Assembly (NCBI GenBank): GCA_965230065.1
Contig: OZ245942.1
Span: 992,001-1,056,000, forward strand
Direction: 5' to 3'
DNA length: 64,000 bases
Origin: G965230065 sp965230065
GTDB lineage: Bacteria; Bacteroidota; Bacteroidia; Cytophagales; Cyclobacteriaceae
The notes under the pieces were generated by a model that worked only from the letters and a program-made list of their open reading frames with translations, did no database searches and was not told the DNA's origin. Shown here one piece after another: positions 43,071-52,069 of the stretch (the stretch's first letter is position 1; each line of letters opens with the position of its first letter). The position numbers and the translations under genes are program-made.

Positions 43071-44012
43071 TAATTAATCTAAGTTGCTACTTATACCTGA
43101 ATATATTTGATCAGGCTGTAAGCCATGATCGTTAAAAAGACTTTATACTGAAAACCTGCTATTGTCACGGCATGCAGGTTTTTGGCAAACCGGGCCGTAA
43201 TTTCACTAAACACGGTTTCTATCTTTTTCCGATTGTACTTTTTGGCAATAGCATCTATAAAACTATCCCCCCGCCGAGAGTTCTTCTTGCGCTGTGTAGC
43301 AAACTCAATATGTTCTTCTTGTTGATAAAAATCTTCCCATTGGTAATCGGTAAATCCACTGTCTTGCCAGACAATACTACCTTTGGGTAGATCAAAGTCT
43401 AAGCGGGCTAAAGCTGAATGATCGCTGTAAGAGCCGGGTATAAAAGCTAGTTCTACGGGTAATCCCTCTTCACTGAGTACTAAAGCCACTTTATAGCCAT
43501 AGAAATATTCTCGCTTAGAGGTATTTTTACCCCGATAATCCTCTCCTTGCAGCATCCGGCAACGAGCGATACGAATGTTGTGACAGACCCGTACTGGAAA
43601 GGTATCTAATAGATAACGTTGCCTAAAGTTGGTGACCTTAAAAGCCCACCCTAACAAACGGAAACAATATTCGGCTAACACGGCAATGCTATGTAATCGC
43701 CGATTAAAACGGGAAGAGCTTAACATCTTGGAGCAGTGATGGGAACGCATATAATGCAAGGCAGTGGTCCAGTTCCCCCCAAAATACCAAGCGGCTATTA
43801 AAGCAGTAGTTAGTATAAGCGCATCGTTTACACGGCGTTGTTGATCTTCTTGATGGCCAATAGCTTGAAGAATATCGTCCAAAATCACGTATATTGCAAT
43901 GGTGTTGTCGTTGAGCATAAAAATATATGTTTTGATGTGTGGTAACCTCAAAACTACTATATTCTGCAATACGATAACACTTTTTCTCATAGGTAGCAAC
44001 TTGAGTTAATTA
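43071..44012 (-). mobile_element. IS982-like insertion sequence
   Basis: An element of about 942 bp bounded by inverted repeats. The left end TAATTAATCTAAGTTGCTAC (43071-43090, continuing TTAT) matches the complement of 43989-44012 at about 20 of 24 positions, with AAGTTGCTAC identical. The length and transposase fit IS982. The exact outer ends and the target duplication are unclear because TAATTA, which could be either, is itself palindromic. It separates wecG from the rest of the polysaccharide cluster. Confidence 0.75.
43091..43918 (-). CDS. IS982-family DDE transposase
   Basis: The frame is open up to 43999, but that start lies within the terminal repeat. The ATG at 43918 (MLNDNTIAIYVILDDILQAIG) is preferred, giving 275 residues. 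The DDE triad is placed in LLDTFPVRVCHNIRIARC, GSIVWQDSGFTDYQW and KKIETVFSEITARF, the order and spacing of IS982. REYFYGYKVALVLSEEGLPVE is the conserved block between. The gene appears full length without stops, so the element may be active or recently arrived. The stop codon lies within the left inverted repeat. Confidence 0.88.
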   Translation of the reverse strand: MLNDNTIAIYVILDDILQAIGHQEDQQRRVNDALILTTALIAAWYFGGNWTTALHYMRSHHCSKMLSSSRFNRRLHSIAVLAEYCFRLLGWAFKVTNFRQRYLLDTFPVRVCHNIRIARCRMLQGEDYRGKNTSKREYFYGYKVALVLSEEGLPVELAFIPGSYSDHSALARLDFDLPKGSIVWQDSGFTDYQWEDFYQQEEHIEFATQRKKNSRRGDSFIDAIAKKYNRKKIETVFSEITARFAKNLHAVTIAGFQYKVFLTIMAYSLIKYIQV

Positions 44013-44172
44013 GGAGTTTGTATGAAATAGTTTTTACCAACTCACGCTACCTCCTTCGCCATTTTTTTCTGGTTTTCTTTTGTATAAAGACGCTCTTTAA
44101 AAAAGGGTATATCACATTAAATAGATATGTTTTTTTTACAGAATGTGTTAAAAACTAAGGCTTTTTACACTA

Positions 44173-45288
44173 CTATGCCTTCAGTAGTGCTTTTTCCATA
44201 TTATTTCTATAATGTTCAACCGTAAATTTTTCAAGGTATGTTTTTCTTCCTTTTTCACCCATTTCTTTTCCTAGATTCGGGTGTGTGAGAAGCAAAGCCA
44301 TTTTTTCTGCAAAAGCCCTACTGTCTTTTACCGGCACTAAGAAGCCCGATTGCTGATCTTGTATAATAGAGGGGATACCCCCCACATCAGAAGCTACTAT
44401 AGGTAACTTAAATTGCATGGCCTCGAGGAGTACCAGGCCAAAAGTTTCGGCATGGGAAGGGAAACAAAATATATCTGCCTCAGCATAGGTTTTCCATTTT
44501 AATTCCCCACTGATCACTCCTGCAAACTGCACACATTGTATGAGTTGGTAATGGTGAATGTATGCAAAAACTTTTTCCTCAAATTCTTTGGACGCAAACT
44601 TTCCTGCTATTTTACAAGAAAATTTAAAGTTTCTTTGCTTTAAAAAGAAACATACTTCAAGTAATGTGAGGATACCTTTGGCCTCCATAACAGCGCCTAC
44701 ATACAATAAAACGGGGCATTCCTGCTTTTGAATAGTACTTTTTTCAAATGTCGCATAAAAGTCTTCCATGCCGTTTGGAACCACTATTTCTTTCTTGGGC
44801 TGTAAGAAATGACTGTCCAATGTATCGCTTAGAGATAATCTGATTGACAAATCAGGATAAAAGTAAGCTTTGTGCACCAAAAATTGCAATATACCTGGTA
44901 ATTGATGATAAAGTGCAGAGAGTCCCCCCACTCTGAGATGAAACACCGTTTTTTTAAAAAGCCATCGGGTGCATGTCAATATTACAACATCTCTCAATAA
45001 GGGTACGTAGCGATAGCCAACTGGCATGTAGTACAGTACCGGAATATGATACTTGATACGCATAAAATAGATTTGTAAAATCAGTTTTATTAAAAGCCAT
45101 ACTTTCTGCAAATGAAATTTTCCCACCTTATCAATCTCTCTTGAAAAAATCATACGCACATGGTACAACTCAATATGCTCGTATTTGCCGTTTAGGAACC
45201 GTTGGGTAGATATTGCTTGTCCGTGAAAGGGAGGGGGTGTCTGTCCTACAACTAAAATCTTACGCTTGTTTGTCATGCAGAATTTCAA
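44173..45288 (-). CDS. Glycosyltransferase family 4-type
   Basis: A GT-B fold glycosyltransferase of 371 residues. The C-terminal nucleotide-sugar block HAETFGLVLLEAMQFKLPIV with the following SDVGGIP is the E-x7-E motif of GT4 enzymes, and LLYVGAVMEAKGILTLLEV marks the start of the second domain. The start codon overlaps the stop of the upstream gene by 4 bases (ATGA), which supports it over an ATG four codons later. The donor and acceptor sugars are not known. The enzyme is cytoplasmic, adding a sugar during repeat-unit assembly. Confidence 0.9.
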   Translation of the reverse strand: MKFCMTNKRKILVVGQTPPPFHGQAISTQRFLNGKYEHIELYHVRMIFSREIDKVGKFHLQKVWLLIKLILQIYFMRIKYHIPVLYYMPVGYRYVPLLRDVVILTCTRWLFKKTVFHLRVGGLSALYHQLPGILQFLVHKAYFYPDLSIRLSLSDTLDSHFLQPKKEIVVPNGMEDFYATFEKSTIQKQECPVLLYVGAVMEAKGILTLLEVCFFLKQRNFKFSCKIAGKFASKEFEEKVFAYIHHYQLIQCVQFAGVISGELKWKTYAEADIFCFPSHAETFGLVLLEAMQFKLPIVASDVGGIPSIIQDQQSGFLVPVKDSRAFAEKMALLLTHPNLGKEMGEKGRKTYLEKFTVEHYRNNMEKALLKA

Positions 45289-46433
45289 TTCAATTTATGA
45301 GCTAAGGCCTTAATAATACCGTCGGCGAAGCGGCTTGCCATATTTTCTATGGTATATTCCTGCTTGGCCATACGGCAACCCTTTTTAAGTTTTTCCAACT
45401 GTACAGTATTGGTAAGAAGATCCACTACAGTGTGTGCATAGAAAAGGATATCGTCTGGTTTTTGCACAACCATACCATTTTCACCATCTTTTAAGTAGCT
45501 AATTTCGGGGCTGTGGTAGTTTATGTTAGTAGTTATAAGGGGAGTTTCCAGAGCAAAGGCATCCACGACAGCTAGGCCTACCAACCCTGGCATGAGCAAA
45601 AGCTTGGACATTTTAAAATAAGGCACTTTATCAGTACCAAATTTCGGACCTGCATAATGAATCCAGTTATATTTTTTGGCAGCTTCCCGTACCTTTTTCT
45701 GTTCAGGACCATCTCCGATAAATATCATTTCGAAGTCTGGCAGTAGACCTCTGATCTTCACACAAGCTTCCAGGAGGAAGTCGATACGTTTTTCAGCATA
45801 TATACTGCCTGTATAAATACAAATATTCTCTGAGGAAATACCCAACGTTTGTTTAATAAAGTGATTATTATCCTTATCTGTACTATTATATGCTTCTATC
45901 AATGCTCTAGTATCTATGGCATTCTGAACATTGGTGATTTTATCTCTTGGGAAACCTAAAGATCTGACCACATTTACACTGAGCTGATTGTAAGCAAACC
46001 ACCAATGCACATTACGGGACATTACTTTTTTCAAGGTTTCTCCTAACTTGCTTACGTTATGTTCCTGAAAATTTTTACCATGCCCCCATAGACAGAATTT
46101 GGCATGAACAAAGGGTTGCTGAAGAAATAGCCAATAATTGAGTAATAATTTACTGGCTTGCTCTGCTATGATGAGGTCAGCCCCTTTCAGAAGATGCAGG
46201 CAAGGTTGCCACAGCATACGCACAGAGCCCATCTTGATCTCTTTGTTCACCACAGGTATTTCCCAATCATTTTGCGCCATTTCTGTATTGTTTGCCTCTC
46301 CTAGAGGTTGACTGTATATGACAACCAACTCTATGTCCTGTTGCATCAGCCTTTTTCTCAAAATTTCAAACAAAGGCTTGCGGTAATGTGTTAATCGCTT
46401 CTGTAAAATAATAACCTTGGCGTTATACATCAT
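45285..46433 (-). CDS. Glycosyltransferase family 4-like
   Basis: A GT-B glycosyltransferase of 382 residues. ICIYTGSIYAEKRIDFLLEA begins the donor-binding domain, and GLVGLAVVDAFALETPLITT holds a variant E-x7-E motif in which the first Glu is replaced. The N-terminal half (VIILQKRLTHYRKPLFEIL) is typical of acceptor domains. The gene overlaps the next one by 4 bases and follows the beta-helix gene by 5, so these are one transcript. The specificity is not known. Confidence 0.87.
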   Translation of the reverse strand: MMYNAKVIILQKRLTHYRKPLFEILRKRLMQQDIELVVIYSQPLGEANNTEMAQNDWEIPVVNKEIKMGSVRMLWQPCLHLLKGADLIIAEQASKLLLNYWLFLQQPFVHAKFCLWGHGKNFQEHNVSKLGETLKKVMSRNVHWWFAYNQLSVNVVRSLGFPRDKITNVQNAIDTRALIEAYNSTDKDNNHFIKQTLGISSENICIYTGSIYAEKRIDFLLEACVKIRGLLPDFEMIFIGDGPEQKKVREAAKKYNWIHYAGPKFGTDKVPYFKMSKLLLMPGLVGLAVVDAFALETPLITTNINYHSPEISYLKDGENGMVVQKPDDILFYAHTVVDLLTNTVQLEKLKKGCRMAKQEYTIENMASRFADGIIKALAHKLN

Positions 46434-46438
46434 AAGCC

Positions 46439-48505
46439 CTAAAACTCATTTTTTTGTTCACCTTTACGGAGTGTTCCCATTTCAGGCCATGATACGCGCA
46501 GTTCGTCCGAATATAATCCTATTTTCAAGACGGGAATCTTTTGCAATTGCCTGATAGTTGCCTCATTCAAAGAAAAATCTTCCTGATTTATGATCTCCTT
46601 ACTCTCTTTTATCTTATTATTTTTCATTTTTTGAAGCACTTTTGCACTGGGAGCAATCTCTAGCCACTTGCCATCTATTACCAAATTTTTCCTGATCACA
46701 TTCCCTTTAGGTGCAGTAGGCTCGTCCTCCAGGATGTTTCTCAGTGAAGGATATTTTTCCTTCCAGGTATCACTTTGATAGTTTACATTTTCAAGCCGCT
46801 TACGCATGGTTGCTTCTGCATTTTGAGCAGTGGCACGCCGATATTCAATCCGCAATGCCGTTCCACAATCTGAAAATATATTATTTTCAACAAAATTATC
46901 CCTACCTCCACCAATGGTAATGGCTTTCTGTACTTTATAAAAAATATTCCCATGAATGGTGGCTCCGCCTGCAAGATCATCAAGATAGACTGCCATTACT
47001 CCCCTTTTATAACGGCTCTTTAACTGGTGGAAATAGTTGTACTCAATGCGGTTGCCCCGCATGCTCCAGTCGCGGCCCATATAGAAAGCTCCCACATCGC
47101 CAGTTTCCATACCTACACGAAATATTTCGTTATACACAACGCTATGCTCATTCCCTCTCAACATAATACCCATGTGAGGTGCATCATGAATCAAATTGTT
47201 TTCCAAGGTATTTCCCACCCCTTCAACCTGCAAAGCAGGACAGTAAGTTTGCACCCACCGATTATAATGGTGAATATGATTATTAGCAGCACGGTGATCG
47301 GCAGGCAGAAGATTATTTCTATCTCCACCCTGCATGTATATTCCTCCTTCACCAGTATTGTAAATATCACACCCGATTACAGAATTACTAGCTCCACCCC
47401 GAATGGTAATGGCATTGTTTCCTGTATTTCTAATGATAGATTTAGATATTTTATTGTGATGCCCATTGATAATTGTGATTCCTCTACTCCGTGTTATCTC
47501 AAAAGTCAAACCATGTAGATATACGTATGAGGTACTATCCAACACAACCAGAGGCACTTCCAGTATGGATACAAAAACCTCGGCTTGTTCGATAGAGGAA
47601 GGAGGCCAAAAGTACAACATGTGGGTATTACGGTCCAAATACCACTCACCCGGACTGTCCAATTCTTCTAATATATTAAGTGCATAAAAACGTCCCCCTT
47701 TGATATATCCATATACCCCATAGGGTTTTTCCGTGGTAATAGTTTTAGATTGGGTATCAATTTTTGCGACTTTTGTATAAGAGTCTGCCCAATCCCTGGC
47801 CCAATATCCATGTAGCCAAATTTCTTCCGAAGTGTTCCACAACTCAGGTTCAGCCCCTTCATAATTGAAGCGGTTTCCATGGCGACTGCCCTTTACATCT
47901 GCAATTGTAGCCCAGCCCTGATTAGGCCATCGGGCAAGTTGCATAGGCCTGGTATCAAAAAACAACTCAAGAGGCGCAGGTTTAGAAGATAAAGTAAACC
48001 CCCTAGCAGTAAGGTGTCCGTAATCAGAAATTTGCTGTTCGGACACATTGATCTGCCATATTTTTCTATGATATTTTTCAGAAATTCTTTGTTTGGCTTG
48101 ACTATCTTTTAAGGGAACAAAACCAACCAATTTCTTTCCTCCTACAATACTTACTTTCTCATTACCATATGCACGGAATATAACAGGTGCCTGTTTGGTA
48201 CCTGCCACACGGGAAATATTCAGGCTTTTCGCTAAAAAGTACTTTCCTTCCCTGATTTGTACGACGATAGGTTTTGTTAGCTCATTTTCAAAATTAGTAC
48301 TCTCCAGAATAGCCTCTTTTGCCTTCTCGAGAGATACAAAGGGACCATCAGAATGTGAGTTATTTGGGTGAGGTAGCTGGCCCGACCAGGTATCGTTTCC
48401 ATTTTTTGCCACAAAAAATGTAATGGTATCCGGCGTTTGTGATATACCCTCATGCCAAAATATACTTCCCATTAAAAAAAATAACCTATATAATGTGAAC
48501 TTCAC
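46439..48505 (-). CDS. Secreted parallel beta-helix protein, GH141-like
   Basis: A protein of 688 residues with a signal peptide (ends GISQ, about residue 23). The start FFVAKNGNDTWSGQLPHPN and later DGPFVSLEKAKEAI resemble the opening of GH141 and related right-handed beta-helix enzymes. The middle (about 330-560) has stacked helix turns such as NTGNNAITIRGGASNSVIGC and GIYMQGGDRNN. GH141 includes fucosidases and xylanases, and a GT11 fucosyltransferase is in the same cluster, so it may trim or remodel the polysaccharide made here. The GH141 assignment is from memory of the motif order and is moderate. Confidence 0.7.
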   Translation of the reverse strand: MKFTLYRLFFLMGSIFWHEGISQTPDTITFFVAKNGNDTWSGQLPHPNNSHSDGPFVSLEKAKEAILESTNFENELTKPIVVQIREGKYFLAKSLNISRVAGTKQAPVIFRAYGNEKVSIVGGKKLVGFVPLKDSQAKQRISEKYHRKIWQINVSEQQISDYGHLTARGFTLSSKPAPLELFFDTRPMQLARWPNQGWATIADVKGSRHGNRFNYEGAEPELWNTSEEIWLHGYWARDWADSYTKVAKIDTQSKTITTEKPYGVYGYIKGGRFYALNILEELDSPGEWYLDRNTHMLYFWPPSSIEQAEVFVSILEVPLVVLDSTSYVYLHGLTFEITRSRGITIINGHHNKISKSIIRNTGNNAITIRGGASNSVIGCDIYNTGEGGIYMQGGDRNNLLPADHRAANNHIHHYNRWVQTYCPALQVEGVGNTLENNLIHDAPHMGIMLRGNEHSVVYNEIFRVGMETGDVGAFYMGRDWSMRGNRIEYNYFHQLKSRYKRGVMAVYLDDLAGGATIHGNIFYKVQKAITIGGGRDNFVENNIFSDCGTALRIEYRRATAQNAEATMRKRLENVNYQSDTWKEKYPSLRNILEDEPTAPKGNVIRKNLVIDGKWLEIAPSAKVLQKMKNNKIKESKEIINQEDFSLNEATIRQLQKIPVLKIGLYSDELRVSWPEMGTLRKGEQKNEF

Positions 48506-48517
48506 AATTAAGCTTCT

Positions 48518-49630
48518 TTACTGTAAATTAAGCTTGTATATTTCACTTCCTGCTAATAAAAAGGCTCCCGCTCCAAATTCCTGATAATCATCATAGGTAA
48601 CTTCATCTGGCTCGCTACCTCCCGGTTGTACCCATCCAAACTTCCCATCAGGATGGATAGCACCTACTAAAGATGCCCATGCCTTCTTAACTACAGGCAA
48701 ATACACTTGCTCATCCAAATATCCATTATTGATGCCCCATGCAATAGCAAAAATATAAAAAGATGAGCTGCTCGTTTCGGGATAAGGAGCTTGTTCAGGA
48801 TCGAGCAAACTAGGGCGCCATAGTCCGTCATCCTGCTGATGGTTAATCACAGCTGCAGCCATTTCTTGATGCAAATGTATAAAATCCTGATAATAGAAAT
48901 TACTTTTAGGCATATACTGCATTACTCTTACTGTTCCTGCCATTACCCACCCGTTGGCCCTTGCCCAAAATATCTTTTTCCCATTAGAAGTCCTCGGCTT
49001 AAAAAACCAATGACTTTGAAAAAATAAATGTTCTTCCTTGTCATACAAAAAGTCATGCGCATCCCACCACATTTTGTTCAGGAAATTAATATATTTTTCG
49101 TCATGGGTAGCTGCATATAAGCGACTCAATACGGGAGGTGACATAAATAAGGCATCGGCCCACCAATACAGTTCCCTGCCAACCCTGCCCTCTTGTAGTA
49201 TTTTATCAAAGGTTTTTTGGGTAGAGGAAATTTGATATGATTTCTTTTCTATCAGGTAGATATCCAGATACGTTTGTCCACTGGCATGGTCATCGGCATG
49301 ATCATATCTTTTATCTAGAAGCCATCTTTTAGAAGTAGCCCATAGTTTTGCCTGATGTAAATATTTTTTCTTCAGTGTGGATTGATAGGTAGCCATCACA
49401 CCAGCGTAAAATGCTGAACGTGCCCATGCCATTCCATTTCCGCCATTTCTTTCCACTGGGTGGGAAATCTGCCAATCACAGACTTTTTGCATAATTAAGC
49501 TGACACTCTCTGGGTTGTAAATATTTTCTAACCCCTCAATGTTTATCTTAGTCGCATCATATTCAAATGTTTCTTCCTCATCACATGCGAAAAACCAGGG
49601 TAACAAAAAGAGTAGCCAGTATTTTTTCAT
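48518..49630 (-). CDS. GH88/GH105-family unsaturated uronyl hydrolase lipoprotein
   Basis: A hydrolase of 370 residues, anchored by a lipobox (FFAC, Cys16), of the (alpha/alpha)6-barrel family that hydrolyses unsaturated uronic acids left by polysaccharide lyases. Conserved segments are GNGMAWARSAFYAGVM, HADDHASGQTYLDIY (with the likely catalytic Asp), WWADALFMSPPVLSRLY and FWARANGWVMAG. Its start overlaps the Wzy-like gene by 4 bases. Its place inside a biosynthetic cluster suggests it helps process or recycle the uronic-acid-containing polymer made here, rather than a food glycan. Whether it acts like GH88 or GH105 is not certain. Confidence 0.82.
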   Translation of the reverse strand: MKKYWLLFLLPWFFACDEEETFEYDATKINIEGLENIYNPESVSLIMQKVCDWQISHPVERNGGNGMAWARSAFYAGVMATYQSTLKKKYLHQAKLWATSKRWLLDKRYDHADDHASGQTYLDIYLIEKKSYQISSTQKTFDKILQEGRVGRELYWWADALFMSPPVLSRLYAATHDEKYINFLNKMWWDAHDFLYDKEEHLFFQSHWFFKPRTSNGKKIFWARANGWVMAGTVRVMQYMPKSNFYYQDFIHLHQEMAAAVINHQQDDGLWRPSLLDPEQAPYPETSSSSFYIFAIAWGINNGYLDEQVYLPVVKKAWASLVGAIHPDGKFGWVQPGGSEPDEVTYDDYQEFGAGAFLLAGSEIYKLNLQ

Positions 49631-50808
49631 GTTGCTTCTATTTGAGGGTTACGATGCTTGCGAACTGGGAGTAATGCTATTTGAATAAAATAAAAAGTAA
49701 ACATATAAAAAAAATATATGAGCACATTTGTGGTCAAAAAAAGAATATTAGAGTAAATAATGAGCAATAAGCCTTCTTTAGTTCTGGCATTAGTATAGTA
49801 AAACAGGAAAAACCACACTACAAAAACGATTACCCCATGCTCGATACAAACTTTGAGTACATCGTTCAGGGGGTTATGCAAAGGATAATCTAAGTCATTT
49901 ACCAGATATTTACTGATACTTCCCAATCCTGACCCCACAAAAGAGAACGGATATTTATCTATAATGATAACCCACAGGTTATATCTTCCTTTTGTGAAAG
50001 AATTGGGAGGCAGCCCCGTATTAGCAATAATAAAATTGTCAAAAGATCCACTAACAAGCATGTAAATAAAATACATGATAGCCGCATTTACACCTACGGC
50101 AAGTATTGCAAATAATACCCTGTATTTCCCTGTATTTATTTTCAATAACTTGATTGAATAGTATATAATAATACAAAGTAAAAAGGCTAGTATAACCGTT
50201 CTTTTTCCTGAAATGAACACAAAAAACAAGCTACTCAAGAAAAAAAGCCACTGCTTTTTGAAAAGGAAATAAAATGCAAACAACCCCAAAAGAAAGGCCA
50301 GCCCTGACTCGGCACTAAAACGCGAGTAAATAAGGCTTTCTACAATATTAAAACTACTCAAAGAAAATATGTTATTGCCTTTTTCAAGAAAGAATGCAAC
50401 CACAGCACCCCAATACAATACTTTCACATATTTATTATAATCATTTGGATTTAGAAAGTAGGTAATAACTATAATAGAAAGCAGCGGAAAAATTAAAAAT
50501 ATAGCTTCAGAAAAAAACCGGGAATGTAAGGTAGATAACTTAAAAAAAGCCAAGAATGACTGAAGTATGACCAGGTAGAATAAAATAAAATAATATTGAA
50601 AATATTTTTTCCATAAATCATAATGATGGTCTTTCTTCAGTACTAATTTCTTATTTAGAACGATACCAACAACATAGAAGAAAACCGCCCCAATTGTTAA
50701 GCCATACGTAAGCTTACGTAATGAATCTGAGTTATAATAAATTAATAACCCTACGATATGGGCTAAGAATATACAATAAAAGATAGTTTTCTTTTTGAAA
50801 CGGAACAT
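49627..50808 (-). CDS. O-antigen/EPS polymerase, Wzy-like
   Basis: An integral membrane protein of 393 residues with about 11-12 helices and a large loop around residues 255-320 (FIIANTGLPPNSFTKGRYNL, then SFVGSGLGSISKYLVND). This layout is that of Wzy polymerases and O-antigen ligases (WaaL/Wzy_C), which join repeat units in the periplasm. Sequence identity in this family is low, so topology and context carry the call. It sits between GT2 and GH88/GH105 genes. A ligase function is the alternative. Confidence 0.75.
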   Translation of the reverse strand: MFRFKKKTIFYCIFLAHIVGLLIYYNSDSLRKLTYGLTIGAVFFYVVGIVLNKKLVLKKDHHYDLWKKYFQYYFILFYLVILQSFLAFFKLSTLHSRFFSEAIFLIFPLLSIIVITYFLNPNDYNKYVKVLYWGAVVAFFLEKGNNIFSLSSFNIVESLIYSRFSAESGLAFLLGLFAFYFLFKKQWLFFLSSLFFVFISGKRTVILAFLLCIIIYYSIKLLKINTGKYRVLFAILAVGVNAAIMYFIYMLVSGSFDNFIIANTGLPPNSFTKGRYNLWVIIIDKYPFSFVGSGLGSISKYLVNDLDYPLHNPLNDVLKVCIEHGVIVFVVWFFLFYYTNARTKEGLLLIIYSNILFLTTNVLIYFFYMFTFYFIQIALLPVRKHRNPQIEAT

Positions 50809-50817
50809 TGCCTCATT

Positions 50818-51714
50818 TTAACTGTAATTACCCAATATTGCCCGAATGGTATAATACCCTTTTAAGATATCTATAAACCATTTGAAACAGTATAAACGCA
50901 TTCTGGGTTCTTGTTTCTGACTGCTAAACCGGAGCTTAAATAGGTTTGGGGGAAGTATCATCTTTCCAATAGCTTTAAAAAAGCTAGGTTTTCTTTCAGG
51001 AAACCTATCCGGAAACAGGTTATAGAGTTTCACTTGCCCTTCGCATCCTCTCTTAATTTTCTTTACATAGCTATCATATCCGCGAGGTGGGTGATATACC
51101 AAAATACTATCAGTATAAGATTGTATAAAGCGCTTTGATTGGTACACCCGGTTTCCAAATTCCAAATCACCACTTGACCTCAATCTGTCATCAAACTTAC
51201 CCAGTATTTCAAACACACTTCTTCGCACAAATAAATTGGCCGTCACACCAAAATGATCGGTTTCTAAATAATGCTTAATATCAAAAGCCGTATAGTATTC
51301 ATAAAGTTCAGCCAGGTTCATGTGTTCTTCTCTGATAATCTGTAATGGGCCAGCCACATAGTCTGCTTCCCGTAATGCCATCAGTCCATTCGTAAGCCAA
51401 TCAGGCATCACTTTAACATCTGCATCTACAAAAGCAAAAGCATCGGCCCGGGCATGTTCCATAGCTTCATTTCTGGCATGGTACGAACCCTGGTTTGGTA
51501 CTATATTTACATATTTAATATCCAAACTGTGGCAAACATTACAAATCTCTTCGCTGCCTCCGTCATTGGCTACAATGATTTCATAGTGCCTTTGATCCAA
51601 TGCTTGCTGGTTTAAACTTTTCAGTGTGACCTGAAGTCCTTCCGCATCATTATAAACAGGAATAATTACAGAAATTTTTGGTTTTGTATCTATATCTTGT
51701 AAGTGAGTTGACAT
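50818..51714 (-). CDS. Glycosyltransferase family 2
   Basis: A GT-A fold glycosyltransferase of 298 residues. SVIIPVYNDAEGLQVTLKSL is the N-terminal nucleotide-binding motif, and AFVDADVKVMPDWL carries the D-x-D metal-binding motif. A later segment FDDRLRSSGDLEFGNRVYQS is the acceptor-side ED motif. The product has no membrane helix. It is 9 bases upstream of the Wzy-like gene. The sugar transferred is unknown. Confidence 0.9.
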   Translation of the reverse strand: MSTHLQDIDTKPKISVIIPVYNDAEGLQVTLKSLNQQALDQRHYEIIVANDGGSEEICNVCHSLDIKYVNIVPNQGSYHARNEAMEHARADAFAFVDADVKVMPDWLTNGLMALREADYVAGPLQIIREEHMNLAELYEYYTAFDIKHYLETDHFGVTANLFVRRSVFEILGKFDDRLRSSGDLEFGNRVYQSKRFIQSYTDSILVYHPPRGYDSYVKKIKRGCEGQVKLYNLFPDRFPERKPSFFKAIGKMILPPNLFKLRFSSQKQEPRMRLYCFKWFIDILKGYYTIRAILGNYS

Positions 51715-51743
51715 TATGTATTTACCATAGTTATTGCTTGTTT

Positions 51744-51884
51744 TTAGTGCTTAATTATGCGTGTAACTCCTGATTTCTTGCCATCATCAAGCAAAATTAA
51801 ATATATTCCCTGAGGGTAGGGTGAAAAATTTAGTGTAAATTCAATGCCTTGAACAAAGCAGCTTAATTTCCTGTAACAACCACT
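51744..51884 (-). pseudogene. Orphan T9SS sorting-domain remnant
   Basis: The minus strand here is open for 46 codons and ends FSPYPQGIYLILLDDGKKSG then VTRIIKH-stop, the unmistakable end of a type A T9SS sorting domain. Upstream the frame meets a stop, and the neighbouring frame reads VTDEFKVVVTGN-stop, so the gene has been lost by frameshift and deletion. It lies in the 355-bp gap between the GT2 gene and the intact T9SS beta-helix gene, suggesting a second exported protein once stood here. Confidence 0.6.
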
Positions 51885-52069
51885 TTAAATTCGTCAGTTA
51901 CAAGAGTAGGCATGAAAAAAATGATGAGTAACAACTTATCTGAACTATCAATGCCTGTACTACTTAAAAAGGTTGCCTCTGGGCATGGAAGTATTCTTTT
52001 TAATCTCTTTCTTTTGGTCAAACTCATAAATTATTTTGTGAGCATCATTAAGAAGTATACTTTAAAATA

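Noticed and set aside
47027..47518. 163-residue plus-strand open frame
   Set aside because: It is antisense to the GH141-like beta-helix gene; the repeat-rich sense strand leaves the other strand open by chance.
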